Shown: positions 24,205-31,456 of the stretch, one piece after another
Layout of the letters: each line of letters begins with the position of its first letter
Position numbering within the stretch: the stretch's first letter is position 1
Origin: a virus
Length of the DNA stretch: 31,506 nucleotides
Virus record (IMG/VR): IMGVR_UViG_3300025402_000048
Coordinates: 1-31,506 of that record
Strand: one strand, 5' to 3'
Translations under genes and position numbers: made by a program
Notes under the pieces: generated by a model
The model's input: the letters and a program-made list of their open reading frames with translations, nothing else
Databases searched by the model: none
What the model was told of the DNA's origin: nothing

Positions 24205-26304
24205 ATGACAAAAACTGACTTAGTAGCAAAATTATTAGCAAACGAAAACCTTACTGTTATACAGGCACCTGTATCTACAGCTTCGTTTGACATTAAGAAC
24301 CGTGTCCTAAGACTTCCACAATGGAAGGACATGACTGACGATCTTATTGATATGTTAGTTGGTCATGAAGTAGGTCACGCGCTTTACACTACTCTTGAAG
24401 AGTATTCAACTAAAAACCCTTATAAAGATACCCCTCACTTCTCAGGCTATATGAACGTGCTTGAGGATGTACGTATCGAGAAGCTTATGAAGCGCAGATA
24501 TCCTGGTCTTCGTAAGTCATTCAACTTAGGTTATAAAGAACTTAATAATCGAGACTTCTTTGGTGTAGCTAACGGTTTCAAAGATATGTTACTCATCGAT
24601 AAGATCAACCTATATTTCAAAGCTGGTTATTCATGCGGTGTTACTTTTAATGCTGAAGAGAAAGCATTCGTAAGACGTGCTGAAGAGACTGAGACATGTA
24701 AAGATGTGATCGCGTTAGCTAAAGAGATCTATGACTATTCTAAGAAAGCTATGGAAGACAAGATCGAAGAGATGAAAGCATTGTCAGACGATCACGAAGA
24801 GTATGAAGAGGAAGAGTCTCAAGAGCCAGGTAATTCACAGATGCAAGACTTTGATGCAGATGAGGAAGAGACTGATCAGATCGAAGACGAGCAATCATCA
24901 CCATCAACTAAATCGGATCCGCTTCAAGATCTTGAAGACTCACTCGAAGATCAGTTAGAGTCACAGACTGAAAAGAACTTAGATAAGAAGCTTCAAGAAT
25001 TAGCTGATACTTCAATCGAATACAAGTACATCACTATCCCTAAACAATTTAAGGTCAACCCATTGGTTACCTATAAGGAAGTATTTGCAGAGCATGCAGA
25101 ATACGAAGTAGAATGGAATGCTAGTGGTGCTTCAGTGATTAATGATGATGACATTGAACGCGCTGAGAAGTTTAAAGCATCATCTAAGAACGTAGTTAGC
25201 TACTTAGTAAAAGAATTCGAGATGCGTAAGTCAGCACAAAACTATAAACGTGCTAAGGTCGCAAAGACTGGTTCATTGGATGGTAAAAAGCTTTATGCTT
25301 ATAAACTAAACGATGACATATTCAAACAAGTTATGTCTATCCCTAACGGTAAAAGCCATGGTATGATATTCTTATTGGATTGGTCAGCTTCAATGGATCA
25401 TGTGTTAAGACCAACGATCGAGCAAGTCGTATCATTAGCAATGTTTTGTAGAGGTGCTCAGATCCCATTCCAAGTATTTGCATTCACAAACGGTTGGTCT
25501 GATACTAAGTACAGAAACGCTGATGGTACCCGTATGATGACAGCAGGTGAATCTGAAGTTGACACGTTTGGTCTTACTATGATGGAGTTATTCTCATCTA
25601 AGATGACTCAATCAGAATTTAATAAGATGATCACCATCACTTTATCAAGGTTATTCTATAACCTTCGCAACTTTAAAACATCTGGTACTCCATTGAATTC
25701 TGCGTTAGCATGGTTATACAACTACATCCCAGAATTTAAGAGTAAGAACGGTACAGAAAAGATGACGCTCATCACATTGACTGACGGTGAAGGCGAGTAC
25801 TTAAGAACTGGATTTGATCAGATCAGGATGAAACGAAACTATAATGGCAAAGACTATGTTACTGTCAAGCCGTTCTTATCTGATACAGTAACTCGTAAGA
25901 ACTATCCAATGTCAGAGAACGCAGAGCAAACTAAGTCACTCTTACAGATGATTAAGGATAGACATGCTATCACGACTGTAGGGTTTTACATCACACGACC
26001 AACGTTCAGATATCTACATAATGCATTCGTAGCTCATTATGGTCATGGCTCACACATCTCAGCTATGGGTATCGAAGACATGAAGAGAGATCTTCGTAAG
26101 AATGGCTTTGCATCAATGAAGGATACAGGTCGGGACGAGCTCTTCATAGTGGCTGAATCCAGAGCTAAGATTGAGGATGACAAAGAGCTTTCTATAGGTA
26201 AAAAGGAAAGCGCATCCAGGATCGCCCGGGAGCTCACCAAGATGCTCTCAAATAAGAAGACCAGTCGCATATTGCTTAATCAGTTTATAGGGCTGGTGGC
26301 ATAA
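24205..26304 (+). CDS. Large VWA-domain protein with an HExxH metallopeptidase-like motif (CobT-like)
   Basis: The protein has 699 residues from ATG 24205; a TTG at 24193 is in frame but forms part of the Shine-Dalgarno region. Near the N-terminus is HEVGH (54-58), with NVLEDVRIEKLMKRRYPG (from about 84) giving a possible third ligand, as in vWA-associated metallopeptidases. A long acidic linker (about 190-255, Glu/Asp/Ser/Gln-rich) follows. The C-terminal VWA domain has a complete MIDAS motif, DWSAS (D392, S394, S396), with a later TLTDGEGEY segment. The layout resembles CobT and other partners of MoxR ATPases. The next gene is such an ATPase, each with its own promoter of the same design. 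Involvement in cobalamin synthesis is not shown. Confidence 0.82.
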   Translation: MTKTDLVAKLLANENLTVIQAPVSTASFDIKNRVLRLPQWKDMTDDLIDMLVGHEVGHALYTTLEEYSTKNPYKDTPHFSGYMNVLEDVRIEKLMKRRYPGLRKSFNLGYKELNNRDFFGVANGFKDMLLIDKINLYFKAGYSCGVTFNAEEKAFVRRAEETETCKDVIALAKEIYDYSKKAMEDKIEEMKALSDDHEEYEEEESQEPGNSQMQDFDADEEETDQIEDEQSSPSTKSDPLQDLEDSLEDQLESQTEKNLDKKLQELADTSIEYKYITIPKQFKVNPLVTYKEVFAEHAEYEVEWNASGASVINDDDIERAEKFKASSKNVVSYLVKEFEMRKSAQNYKRAKVAKTGSLDGKKLYAYKLNDDIFKQVMSIPNGKSHGMIFLLDWSASMDHVLRPTIEQVVSLAMFCRGAQIPFQVFAFTNGWSDTKYRNADGTRMMTAGESEVDTFGLTMMELFSSKMTQSEFNKMITITLSRLFYNLRNFKTSGTPLNSALAWLYNYIPEFKSKNGTEKMTLITLTDGEGEYLRTGFDQIRMKRNYNGKDYVTVKPFLSDTVTRKNYPMSENAEQTKSLLQMIKDRHAITTVGFYITRPTFRYLHNAFVAHYGHGSHISAMGIEDMKRDLRKNGFASMKDTGRDELFIVAESRAKIEDDKELSIGKKESASRIARELTKMLSNKKTSRILLNQFIGLVA

Positions 26305-26312
26305 AGCTAATG

Positions 26313-26326
26313 AAATCAATAACTTA
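26313..26326. repeat. Third copy of AAATCAATAACTTA, upstream of cobS
   Basis: AAATCAATAACTTA lies nine bases after the VWA gene stop and 37 bases before the cobS promoter. It has the same orientation as the copies at 24103 and 24132. Confidence 0.8.
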
Positions 26327-26362
26327 TGAAAAAGACTATTGGAATCATATATTTAGGGCCTA

Positions 26363-26391
26363 TGTACATTAATTCATATTCAGTATATAAT
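26363..26391 (+). promoter_or_regulatory. Sigma70-like phage promoter before cobS
   Basis: TGTACA (26363-26368), 17 bases, then TATAAT (26386-26391) followed by GG, preceded by GGGCCTA. The ATG at 26425 is 33 bases downstream, behind ACGGAGAGA. Confidence 0.82.
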
Positions 26392-26424
26392 GGTTTTGTT
26401 AATTGATAACGGAGAGACTACATT

Positions 26425-27651
26425 ATGAGATATAAAAGTGAACAAAAGCTTGAAGTTCAAGCTAAACTATTCGAGACCTATCCAGGTCTAGTTAAAACCC
26501 CTGAGATCAGTAAGACCGATCTTATGGCTGTGGTAAATTCATTAGGGTATGATACGATGCCTTGGTTCATGATTGCTGGTCAGGTGTCACGTGGTGTTTA
26601 TAACGTGAAGGTGCCTTCAGTAATTCCAAAGCCAGTGCTTTCAGTGGTTCAAACCCCAGTAAAAATTGAAAGCCAAGCTATCGTAAACTTCGATAGACCT
26701 GAGACATTAATCCCAGCCAAGGACCCAAACTATGTACCATTTGGCAACTATTCAGATCTCGAGATGATCATCAAAGCTGGACTTTTCTATCCATCTTATA
26801 TTTCCGGCCCTACGGGTAACGGTAAGTCAACCATGATCGAGCAGATCTGCGCTAAATTTGGTAAGCCACTTATTCGTGTTAACCTTAACATGATGTCTGA
26901 CGAAGAGCAACTTATTGGTGCTAAGACACTTATTAATGGTAACGTGGAGATCGTGGAAGGCCCAGTATTGATTGCTCTACGTAACGGTTATACATTATTG
27001 CTTGACGAAGTGGATGCTGGTTCAGCTAACACACTATTGTGTTTACAGCCTATCCTCGAAGGCAAGCCTTACTACTTCAAGCTTAAGAACGAGGTTATAG
27101 TTCCAGCTGCTGGCTTTAACATCATTGCTACAGCTAACACAAAGGGTAAAGGTTCAGACGATGGCCGATACATCGGCACAAACGTACTTAACGAAGCATT
27201 CCTCGAGCGTTTCGCAGTGACATTCGAACAAGAGTATCCTAATGCATCAGTCGAGATGAAGATCGTTAAGAACCTTATGAAGCATTATAACTGTGAGGAC
27301 CAAGACTTTGCAGACACATTGATTAAATGGGCTGATGCTATCCGTCGCACATTCGAAGACGGTGGTGTAGACGAGACCATTACAACACGTCGTATGACTC
27401 ATATCGTACGAGCATTCTCAATCTTCAAAAAGAAGGAGAAAGCAATTGAGTTATGCTGTAATCGTTTCGATCCACAAACCAAAGCTGCATTCATGGATGT
27501 ATTTGATAAGATCTCAAACCCAGCTCCTGAAGTTGATCCTAACATGACTACGTTTACAGCAGATAATGCTGCACCAAGTATCACAGAAGCTTATGATGCT
27601 TCAACGACAAGTCAGACAGTAACTACTACGGTTACCAACGATGCAATTTAA
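26425..27651 (+). CDS. cobS: CobS/MoxR-like AAA+ ATPase
   Basis: The protein has 408 residues. After an N-terminal SAP-like or linker region comes the AAA+ core: ISGPTGNGKSTMIEQI (Walker A, 128-136), LIRVNLNMMSDEEQLIGAK (the CobS/MoxR pore-loop region), TLLLDEVDAGSANTLLCLQPILEG (Walker B plus) and FNIIATANTKGKG (sensor 1). The C-terminal lid includes ETITTRRMTHIVRAF. Homologues called CobS are widespread in marine T4-like phages and have been proposed to help the host cobaltochelatase. With the VWA/HExxH gene upstream, a MoxR-VWA chaperone pair is an equal explanation. The Thr/Ala-rich C-terminal tail overlaps the next gene by eleven bases. Confidence 0.9.
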   Translation: MRYKSEQKLEVQAKLFETYPGLVKTPEISKTDLMAVVNSLGYDTMPWFMIAGQVSRGVYNVKVPSVIPKPVLSVVQTPVKIESQAIVNFDRPETLIPAKDPNYVPFGNYSDLEMIIKAGLFYPSYISGPTGNGKSTMIEQICAKFGKPLIRVNLNMMSDEEQLIGAKTLINGNVEIVEGPVLIALRNGYTLLLDEVDAGSANTLLCLQPILEGKPYYFKLKNEVIVPAAGFNIIATANTKGKGSDDGRYIGTNVLNEAFLERFAVTFEQEYPNASVEMKIVKNLMKHYNCEDQDFADTLIKWADAIRRTFEDGGVDETITTRRMTHIVRAFSIFKKKEKAIELCCNRFDPQTKAAFMDVFDKISNPAPEVDPNMTTFTADNAAPSITEAYDASTTSQTVTTTVTNDAI

Positions 27652-27976
27652 GGAACTGAAACCAACACAGAAGCAATACGTGATCGAGGTGATGAACCGC
27701 TTCGATCATGAGTATGAAGATATAACATTGCAAGATATGGAGTTCTATCATACTGAGATGCTTCAAACAAGGAATGCTGGATGCCCTAAGTTAGGTTATC
27801 CAAATTGGCTGATTAAGCCAGAAAACAAGAAAGCAAAAGGTATTTATGGATTTCCGAGACCCACTGACTCGGAATTGGAAGATTATCACAGTGGAAATGT
27901 AGAAGCGGTGGTGAACTTATCTAAGTTCTCACTATTATTAAATAACGTGATCAAGGAATACGGCTTAAAACCGTAA
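27641..27976 (+). CDS. Conserved-looking 111-residue protein of unknown function
   Basis: The protein has 111 residues. It starts inside the end of cobS (11-base overlap) and so depends on it for expression. Visible features are a helical N-terminus with Tyr and Glu, then CPKLGYPNWLIKPENKKAKGIYGFPRP in the middle, rich in Pro, Gly and aromatic residues, and a helical end (KFSLLLNNVIKEYG). The middle suggests a small globular domain. No cysteine cluster or nuclease motif is seen (one Cys only). I do not recognise a family. Confidence 0.6.
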   Translation: MQFKELKPTQKQYVIEVMNRFDHEYEDITLQDMEFYHTEMLQTRNAGCPKLGYPNWLIKPENKKAKGIYGFPRPTDSELEDYHSGNVEAVVNLSKFSLLLNNVIKEYGLKP

Positions 27977-28008
27977 TTATATTATGAACAAAATTATCAA
28001 AAAATTAT

Positions 28009-28037
28009 TTAACTTTAATTCAAAACCAGTGTATAAT
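28009..28037 (+). promoter_or_regulatory. Sigma70-like promoter before the HTH-like gene
   Basis: TTAACT (28009-28014), 17 bases, then TATAAT (28032-28037) followed by GG. The bases after the -35 (TTAATT) are the same as in the TGTACW promoters. It lies inside the longest possible reading frame of the next gene, which argues that the true start is downstream. Confidence 0.7.
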
Positions 28038-28112
28038 GGTTCTGTATTCGGTAAGACTAGCGACAATCTTATCAGTATTTCCCGTAACGTCGCATATCCA
28101 AGGAGCAATAGT

Positions 28113-28364
28113 ATGTCAGCAACAACATCATTAATTAAATATCTTAAATCAGGTAAAACTGTAACTGCTAAGCAAATCACTGCACGTTTCGGTCTTGCTA
28201 ATCCACACGAAGCTGTTCGTCAGTTACGTATCAAAGGTTATGCAGTTTATGCTAACTCTGGTAAAATGTGGAACGGTGAGCCAACAGTGCGTTATACTTT
28301 AGGTACACCTTCACGTAAGATGATCGCTGCAGCTTACTCAGTATTAGGTGCTTCAGCATTCTAA
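28113..28364 (+). CDS. Small winged-helix/HTH-like protein
   Basis: From ATG 28113 the protein has 83 residues (MSATTSLIKYLKSGKTVT). An upstream in-frame ATG at 27984 would add 43 low-complexity residues, but a promoter at 28009-28037 lies within that stretch and AAGGAG at 28100-28105 is ideally placed for 28113. The sequence TAKQITARFGLANPHEAVRQLRIKGYAVYANSG has the helix-turn-helix pattern (A-K-Q-I-x-x-R-F-G-L-x-N-x-x-x-A-V-R-x-L-R-x-x-G-Y) followed by a beta wing ending in VRYTLGTPSRKM. It could bind DNA as a small regulator. Target unknown. Confidence 0.68.
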   Translation: MSATTSLIKYLKSGKTVTAKQITARFGLANPHEAVRQLRIKGYAVYANSGKMWNGEPTVRYTLGTPSRKMIAAAYSVLGASAF

Positions 28365-28390
28365 GAGTATTAACTCTAGTAAGTCAGCAC

Positions 28391-28416
28391 GAGGAGGCGC
28401 AATGCCTCCTCTCTTT
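28391..28416 (+). terminator. Probable terminator or attenuator hairpin after the HTH-like gene
   Basis: A perfect eight-base GC-rich stem (GAGGAGGC / GCCTCCTC) closes a five-base loop and is followed by TCTTT. The tail is weaker than after gp23. The hairpin sits between the HTH-like gene and the DUF5664 gene and may end or attenuate transcription. Confidence 0.6.
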
Positions 28417-28454
28417 AGAGTTCTTAACTGAGAGTTCTAAACAGAGGAGACACG

Positions 28455-28793
28455 ATGACTAAAGACGAATTAAAGATTTCGCAGAGTAAAGACCACAAAG
28501 GTGGACGCAAATTCGATGGTGGTAAGTTGCAATATGGACTTATTCCACCTCTCGCTTTACGCGAGACTGTTAAAGTATTGACATTTGGCGCAGAGAAGTA
28601 TGAGCCTGATAATTGGCGTAGAGTACCAGATGGCAATCGTAGGTATTTTGATGCAGCACAGAGACACCTGTGGGCATATAAAGAAGGTGAGATGTATGAT
28701 CCTGAAACAGGAGTCAATCATATAGCTCATGCGATTTGTTGTTTAATGTTTATGTTAGATCTTGATGAAGGAAAATATAATGAAACTAAGTAA
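28455..28793 (+). CDS. DUF5664 dATP/dGTP diphosphohydrolase-like (MazG fold)
   Basis: The protein has 112 residues. GRKFDGGKLQYGLIPPLAL, TFGAEKYEPDNWRRVPDGNRRYFDAAQRHLWAYKEGE and DPETGVNHIAHAICCLMFMLDL are the DUF5664 signature; the E-K-Y, R-H and N-H-x-x-H residues probably bind metal and nucleotide. Family members (some named MazZ) hydrolyse dATP/dGTP to the monophosphates. They are known both as general phage nucleotide enzymes and as parts of 2-aminoadenine pathways. No PurZ is visible, so the general role is preferred. The 3' end overlaps gp45 by fourteen bases, linking nucleotide metabolism with replication. Confidence 0.85.
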   Translation: MTKDELKISQSKDHKGGRKFDGGKLQYGLIPPLALRETVKVLTFGAEKYEPDNWRRVPDGNRRYFDAAQRHLWAYKEGEMYDPETGVNHIAHAICCLMFMLDLDEGKYNETK

Positions 28794-29439
28794 AGAAACA
28801 TTGGCACTGATTAAAAACTATGCCTCAATCAATAACAACTTGTTATTTAAACCAGGTAATGTACTATCTACAATTGCAGTAAGTAACACCATCATGTCAT
28901 CATGTACAGTTACTGAAACATTCCCTAATGAGTTCGGTATCTATGATGTGAACGAGTTCCTTGCTGTGCTATCATTGTTCGAAGATCCTGATCTTGAGTT
29001 CTCTGAAAAGACAGTGTCTATCAAACAAGGTAACAGCAGCATTAAGTATTTCGCTGCAGCACCAAACTCTATCGTTGTGCCTAAGAAAGAGATCATATTC
29101 CCAGACGCCGAGATCAACTTCAAGCTTGAAGCATCTGTATTAGCTATGATCCTCAAGACTGCGCCTATCCTTAAATCTACAGATGTGGCACTGCTGGGTG
29201 ATGGATCAACCATTAATGTGGTAGTTGGTGATAAGAAGAATGCAACATCTAATGCTTACACATATACCTTAGGTACGACGACATCTGTGTTTAAGGTCAA
29301 CCTCAAGATCGAGAACCTTAAGATGGTACCAGGTGACTATGATGTTTCTATCTCATCTAAAAAGATCTCACGCTTTAAAGGTGCTGGTGATCTAGTGTAC
29401 TATGTAGCTATTGAAGCTGATTCAACATTTGAAGCGTAA
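28780..29439 (+). CDS. gp45: DNA polymerase sliding clamp gp45 (T4-like)
   Basis: The protein has 219 residues from ATG 28780 (T4 228). MKLSKETLALIKNYASINNNLLFKPGN is almost superimposable on T4 gp45 (MKLSKDTTALLKNFATINS...). The C-terminus LENLKMVPGDYDVSISSKKISRFKG...VYYVAIEADST also matches. Earlier in-frame starts (from 28762) lie in the previous gene and are not needed. The clamp tethers polymerase and activates late transcription together with gp55. It heads the replication block gp45-gp44-gp62. Confidence 0.95.
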   Translation: MKLSKETLALIKNYASINNNLLFKPGNVLSTIAVSNTIMSSCTVTETFPNEFGIYDVNEFLAVLSLFEDPDLEFSEKTVSIKQGNSSIKYFAAAPNSIVVPKKEIIFPDAEINFKLEASVLAMILKTAPILKSTDVALLGDGSTINVVVGDKKNATSNAYTYTLGTTTSVFKVNLKIENLKMVPGDYDVSISSKKISRFKGAGDLVYYVAIEADSTFEA

Positions 29440-29463
29440 GCTAATTTATATTATGGAGATATT

Positions 29464-30396
29464 ATGGAATATTTATGGGTTGAACGCTACAGACCTCAGA
29501 CGATCGAAGATTGTATTTTACCAAAGAACTTAAAAGAAACATTCAAGCAGTTCGTCCAAACCGGTGAACTGCCTAACTTCTTATTTTGTGGTACGGCAGG
29601 TGTGGGTAAGACTACCGTTGCCAAAGCATTATGTAACGAGATCGGAGCCGAGTATCTTCTCATAAACGGATCCGAAGAATCTGGTATCGATGTCCTTCGA
29701 ACCAAGATCAAATCCTTTGCCTCAACAGTATCGTTGACTGACGCTAAGAAGGTCATCATACTAGACGAAGCAGACTATCTAAACCCAAATTCTACACAAC
29801 CAGCGCTTAGAGCATTCATCGAAGAGTTCTCTAACAACTGTCGTTTCATCTTTACATGTAACTATAAGAACCGTATCATTGAACCACTCCACTCAAGATG
29901 TAGTGTGATTGACTTCAAGATCGAGAACGCTGAGAAGCAGGAGATCGCAGCATCGTTCTTTAAACGTACCATGAACATCTTAAAGCAAGAGAACGTTGAA
30001 GCGGACCAAAAGGTGGTAGCAGAGCTGGTGACCAAACACTTCCCCGATTGGAGACGTGTACTAAACGAGTTACAAAGGTATTCAGTATCAGGTAAGATCG
30101 ACTCTGGTATCCTCGTAAACATGACTGAGGACTCCTTCAAAGAACTAATCAAGAACATGAAGGAAAAGAACTTCACTGAAGTTAGGAAATGGGTAGCTAA
30201 GAATGGAGACTCAGAGACTATAAATATATTTAGGCAATTATACGACACAGCTTCAGTAAACATGGAGCCAGCTAGTATCCCGCAATTGGTATTAATACTT
30301 GCTGACTATCAGTATAAAGCTGCGTTCGTTGCAGATCATGAACTAAACCTCATGGCTGCACTTACGGAGGTTATGTCATCATGCAAGATGAAGTAA
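29464..30396 (+). CDS. gp44: Clamp loader large subunit gp44 (AAA+ ATPase)
   Basis: The protein has 310 residues (T4 319). It begins EYLWVERYRPQTIEDCILP. Walker A is CGTAGVGKTT (42-51), Walker B is ILDEAD (99-104) and the arginine-finger SRC is at 144-146. The lid helix DWRRVLNELQRYS follows. Four gp44 subunits and one gp62 load the gp45 ring onto primer-template DNA. It follows gp45 after a 24-base gap with a weak Shine-Dalgarno (GGAGAT). A TATAAATA at 30219 is inside the gene and probably fortuitous. Confidence 0.96.
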   Translation: MEYLWVERYRPQTIEDCILPKNLKETFKQFVQTGELPNFLFCGTAGVGKTTVAKALCNEIGAEYLLINGSEESGIDVLRTKIKSFASTVSLTDAKKVIILDEADYLNPNSTQPALRAFIEEFSNNCRFIFTCNYKNRIIEPLHSRCSVIDFKIENAEKQEIAASFFKRTMNILKQENVEADQKVVAELVTKHFPDWRRVLNELQRYSVSGKIDSGILVNMTEDSFKELIKNMKEKNFTEVRKWVAKNGDSETINIFRQLYDTASVNMEPASIPQLVLILADYQYKAAFVADHELNLMAALTEVMSSCKMK

Positions 30397-30590
30397 AAAG
30401 AGAATACGACTCAGACGATTGGGACAAAGCATCATACCTAATCGAACGAGGTTTTGTACAGATGAATCCAGCTGGAGACAAGATGGATAATATCCGGGAA
30501 ACAGCGATAGCTATCCATAATGTTAAGATGCGCGGCTATGACGAGTACATCAAAAATGGAGGTATACCACCGTTTGAAGGGAAGTCATGA
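30381..30590 (+). CDS. Small protein of unknown function between gp44 and gp62 (first of three)
   Basis: The protein has 69 residues and overlaps the end of gp44 by sixteen bases. It is acidic at the N-terminus (DEVKREYDSDDWDKASYLIERG) and has a helical IRETAIAIHNVKMRGYDEYIKNGG segment. There is no membrane or metal motif. Tight overlap on both sides argues that it is a genuine translated gene. I do not recognise it. Confidence 0.55.
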   Translation: MQDEVKREYDSDDWDKASYLIERGFVQMNPAGDKMDNIRETAIAIHNVKMRGYDEYIKNGGIPPFEGKS

Positions 30591-30892
30591 ACTATTTTCT
30601 TACATTCGTGGTAGGACTTATAATAGGTTGGATAGCACTTAAGATCCTTATATATTATAAAGTGCAAAAGATCTTAGGTAATATTGCTGATGCTCCATTA
30701 CCTCAAAAAAAGATAGTTAATATAAACTTTGTTAAGATGGAACATGCCATACTAGCATATAATAGAGACACCCAACAGTTCTTAGCACAAGGTAATACAA
30801 GAGGCGAGATAACCGCATTACTACAAAAACGGTTTCCCGATACAAATTTCATGGCAAACAAACAAAATCTTGAAGAGGTAGGTTTAAAATGA
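30587..30892 (+). CDS. Small membrane-anchored protein between gp44 and gp62 (second of three)
   Basis: The protein has 101 residues. Residues about 3-25 form one hydrophobic helix (YFLTFVVGLIIGWIALKILIYY) followed by KVQK, so an N-terminal membrane anchor with cytoplasmic remainder is likely. The rest contains IVNINFVKMEHAILAYN and DTQQFLAQGNTRGEITALLQKRFP, with no recognised domain. Starts and stops overlap neighbours by four bases (ATGA). Confidence 0.6.
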   Translation: MNYFLTFVVGLIIGWIALKILIYYKVQKILGNIADAPLPQKKIVNINFVKMEHAILAYNRDTQQFLAQGNTRGEITALLQKRFPDTNFMANKQNLEEVGLK

Positions 30893-31083
30893 GTAATATT
30901 GAGACAGTATTTTTAAGTGAATACTTTGGCCAAGATAATGGCAAGACAGCAAAGGTTAATAAGTGGGGTAGATGGTTTATAGCAGAACTATACCAAGACG
31001 GTAAGTTAATCAGTAGAGATTCTCAGTTAGATGAAGATATCGCAGAAGCTGCAGCAGAGGAATGGGTAAATGACACCATTTGA
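30889..31083 (+). CDS. Small protein of unknown function between gp44 and gp62 (third of three)
   Basis: The protein has 64 residues. It looks like a compact alpha-beta protein (KVNKWGRWFIAELYQDGKLI, then DIAEAAAEEWVNDT). It overlaps its predecessor by four bases (ATGA) and gp62 by fourteen bases. The 'GRWFIAELYQDGKLI..D....DI.EAAAEEWV' pattern recalls small phage proteins, but I cannot name a family. Confidence 0.58.
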   Translation: MSNIETVFLSEYFGQDNGKTAKVNKWGRWFIAELYQDGKLISRDSQLDEDIAEAAAEEWVNDTI

Positions 31084-31450
31084 TTTCCTTAATGCTATAA
31101 ACGAAAACAAGAAGGACTTATTTCAGGATCCGCAGGCATCCAAGGACTATGCTCCTTTCATGATCAACCGTGGGTTATCGTTCTTCCCGGATACAGTGAT
31201 GTATGCCAACGAGATGAACATGCACGCCCAGATCCCTACACAGTGGCAGTTTGAATTCCTCAAGAACTCCATCCCTAAAAAAAAGAGGTTCTCCAAGTGG
31301 CACAAGAGGGATGCAACCACAGACCAAGTCAAGCTTATCATGAAGCACTATAACTACTCTGAGAAGAGAGCACATGAAGTCCTCAGTATCCTATCCACAA
31401 TGCAGATGGAGGAGATCAGGCAAGCCTATGATAAGGGTGGTAGAAACTAA
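31070..31450 (+). CDS. gp62: Clamp loader small subunit gp62 (T4-like, short form)
   Basis: The protein has 126 residues, shorter than T4 gp62 (about 187). It fits the marine T4-like gp62 pattern from the start: TPFDFLNAINENKKDLFQDP, YAPFMINRGLSFFPDTVMYANEMN, KKKRFSKWHKRD and YSEKRAHEVLSIL. gp62 is the non-ATPase subunit that completes the gp44 loader. In T4 it directly follows gene 44 and precedes regA and 43; here three small genes intervene. Confidence 0.88.
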   Translation: MTPFDFLNAINENKKDLFQDPQASKDYAPFMINRGLSFFPDTVMYANEMNMHAQIPTQWQFEFLKNSIPKKKRFSKWHKRDATTDQVKLIMKHYNYSEKRAHEVLSILSTMQMEEIRQAYDKGGRN

Positions 31451-31456
31451 TAGTCT

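Noticed and set aside
27961-27978. ACGG/CCGT stem at the end of the 27641 gene
   Set aside because: Very short stem without a U-run; no support as a terminator.
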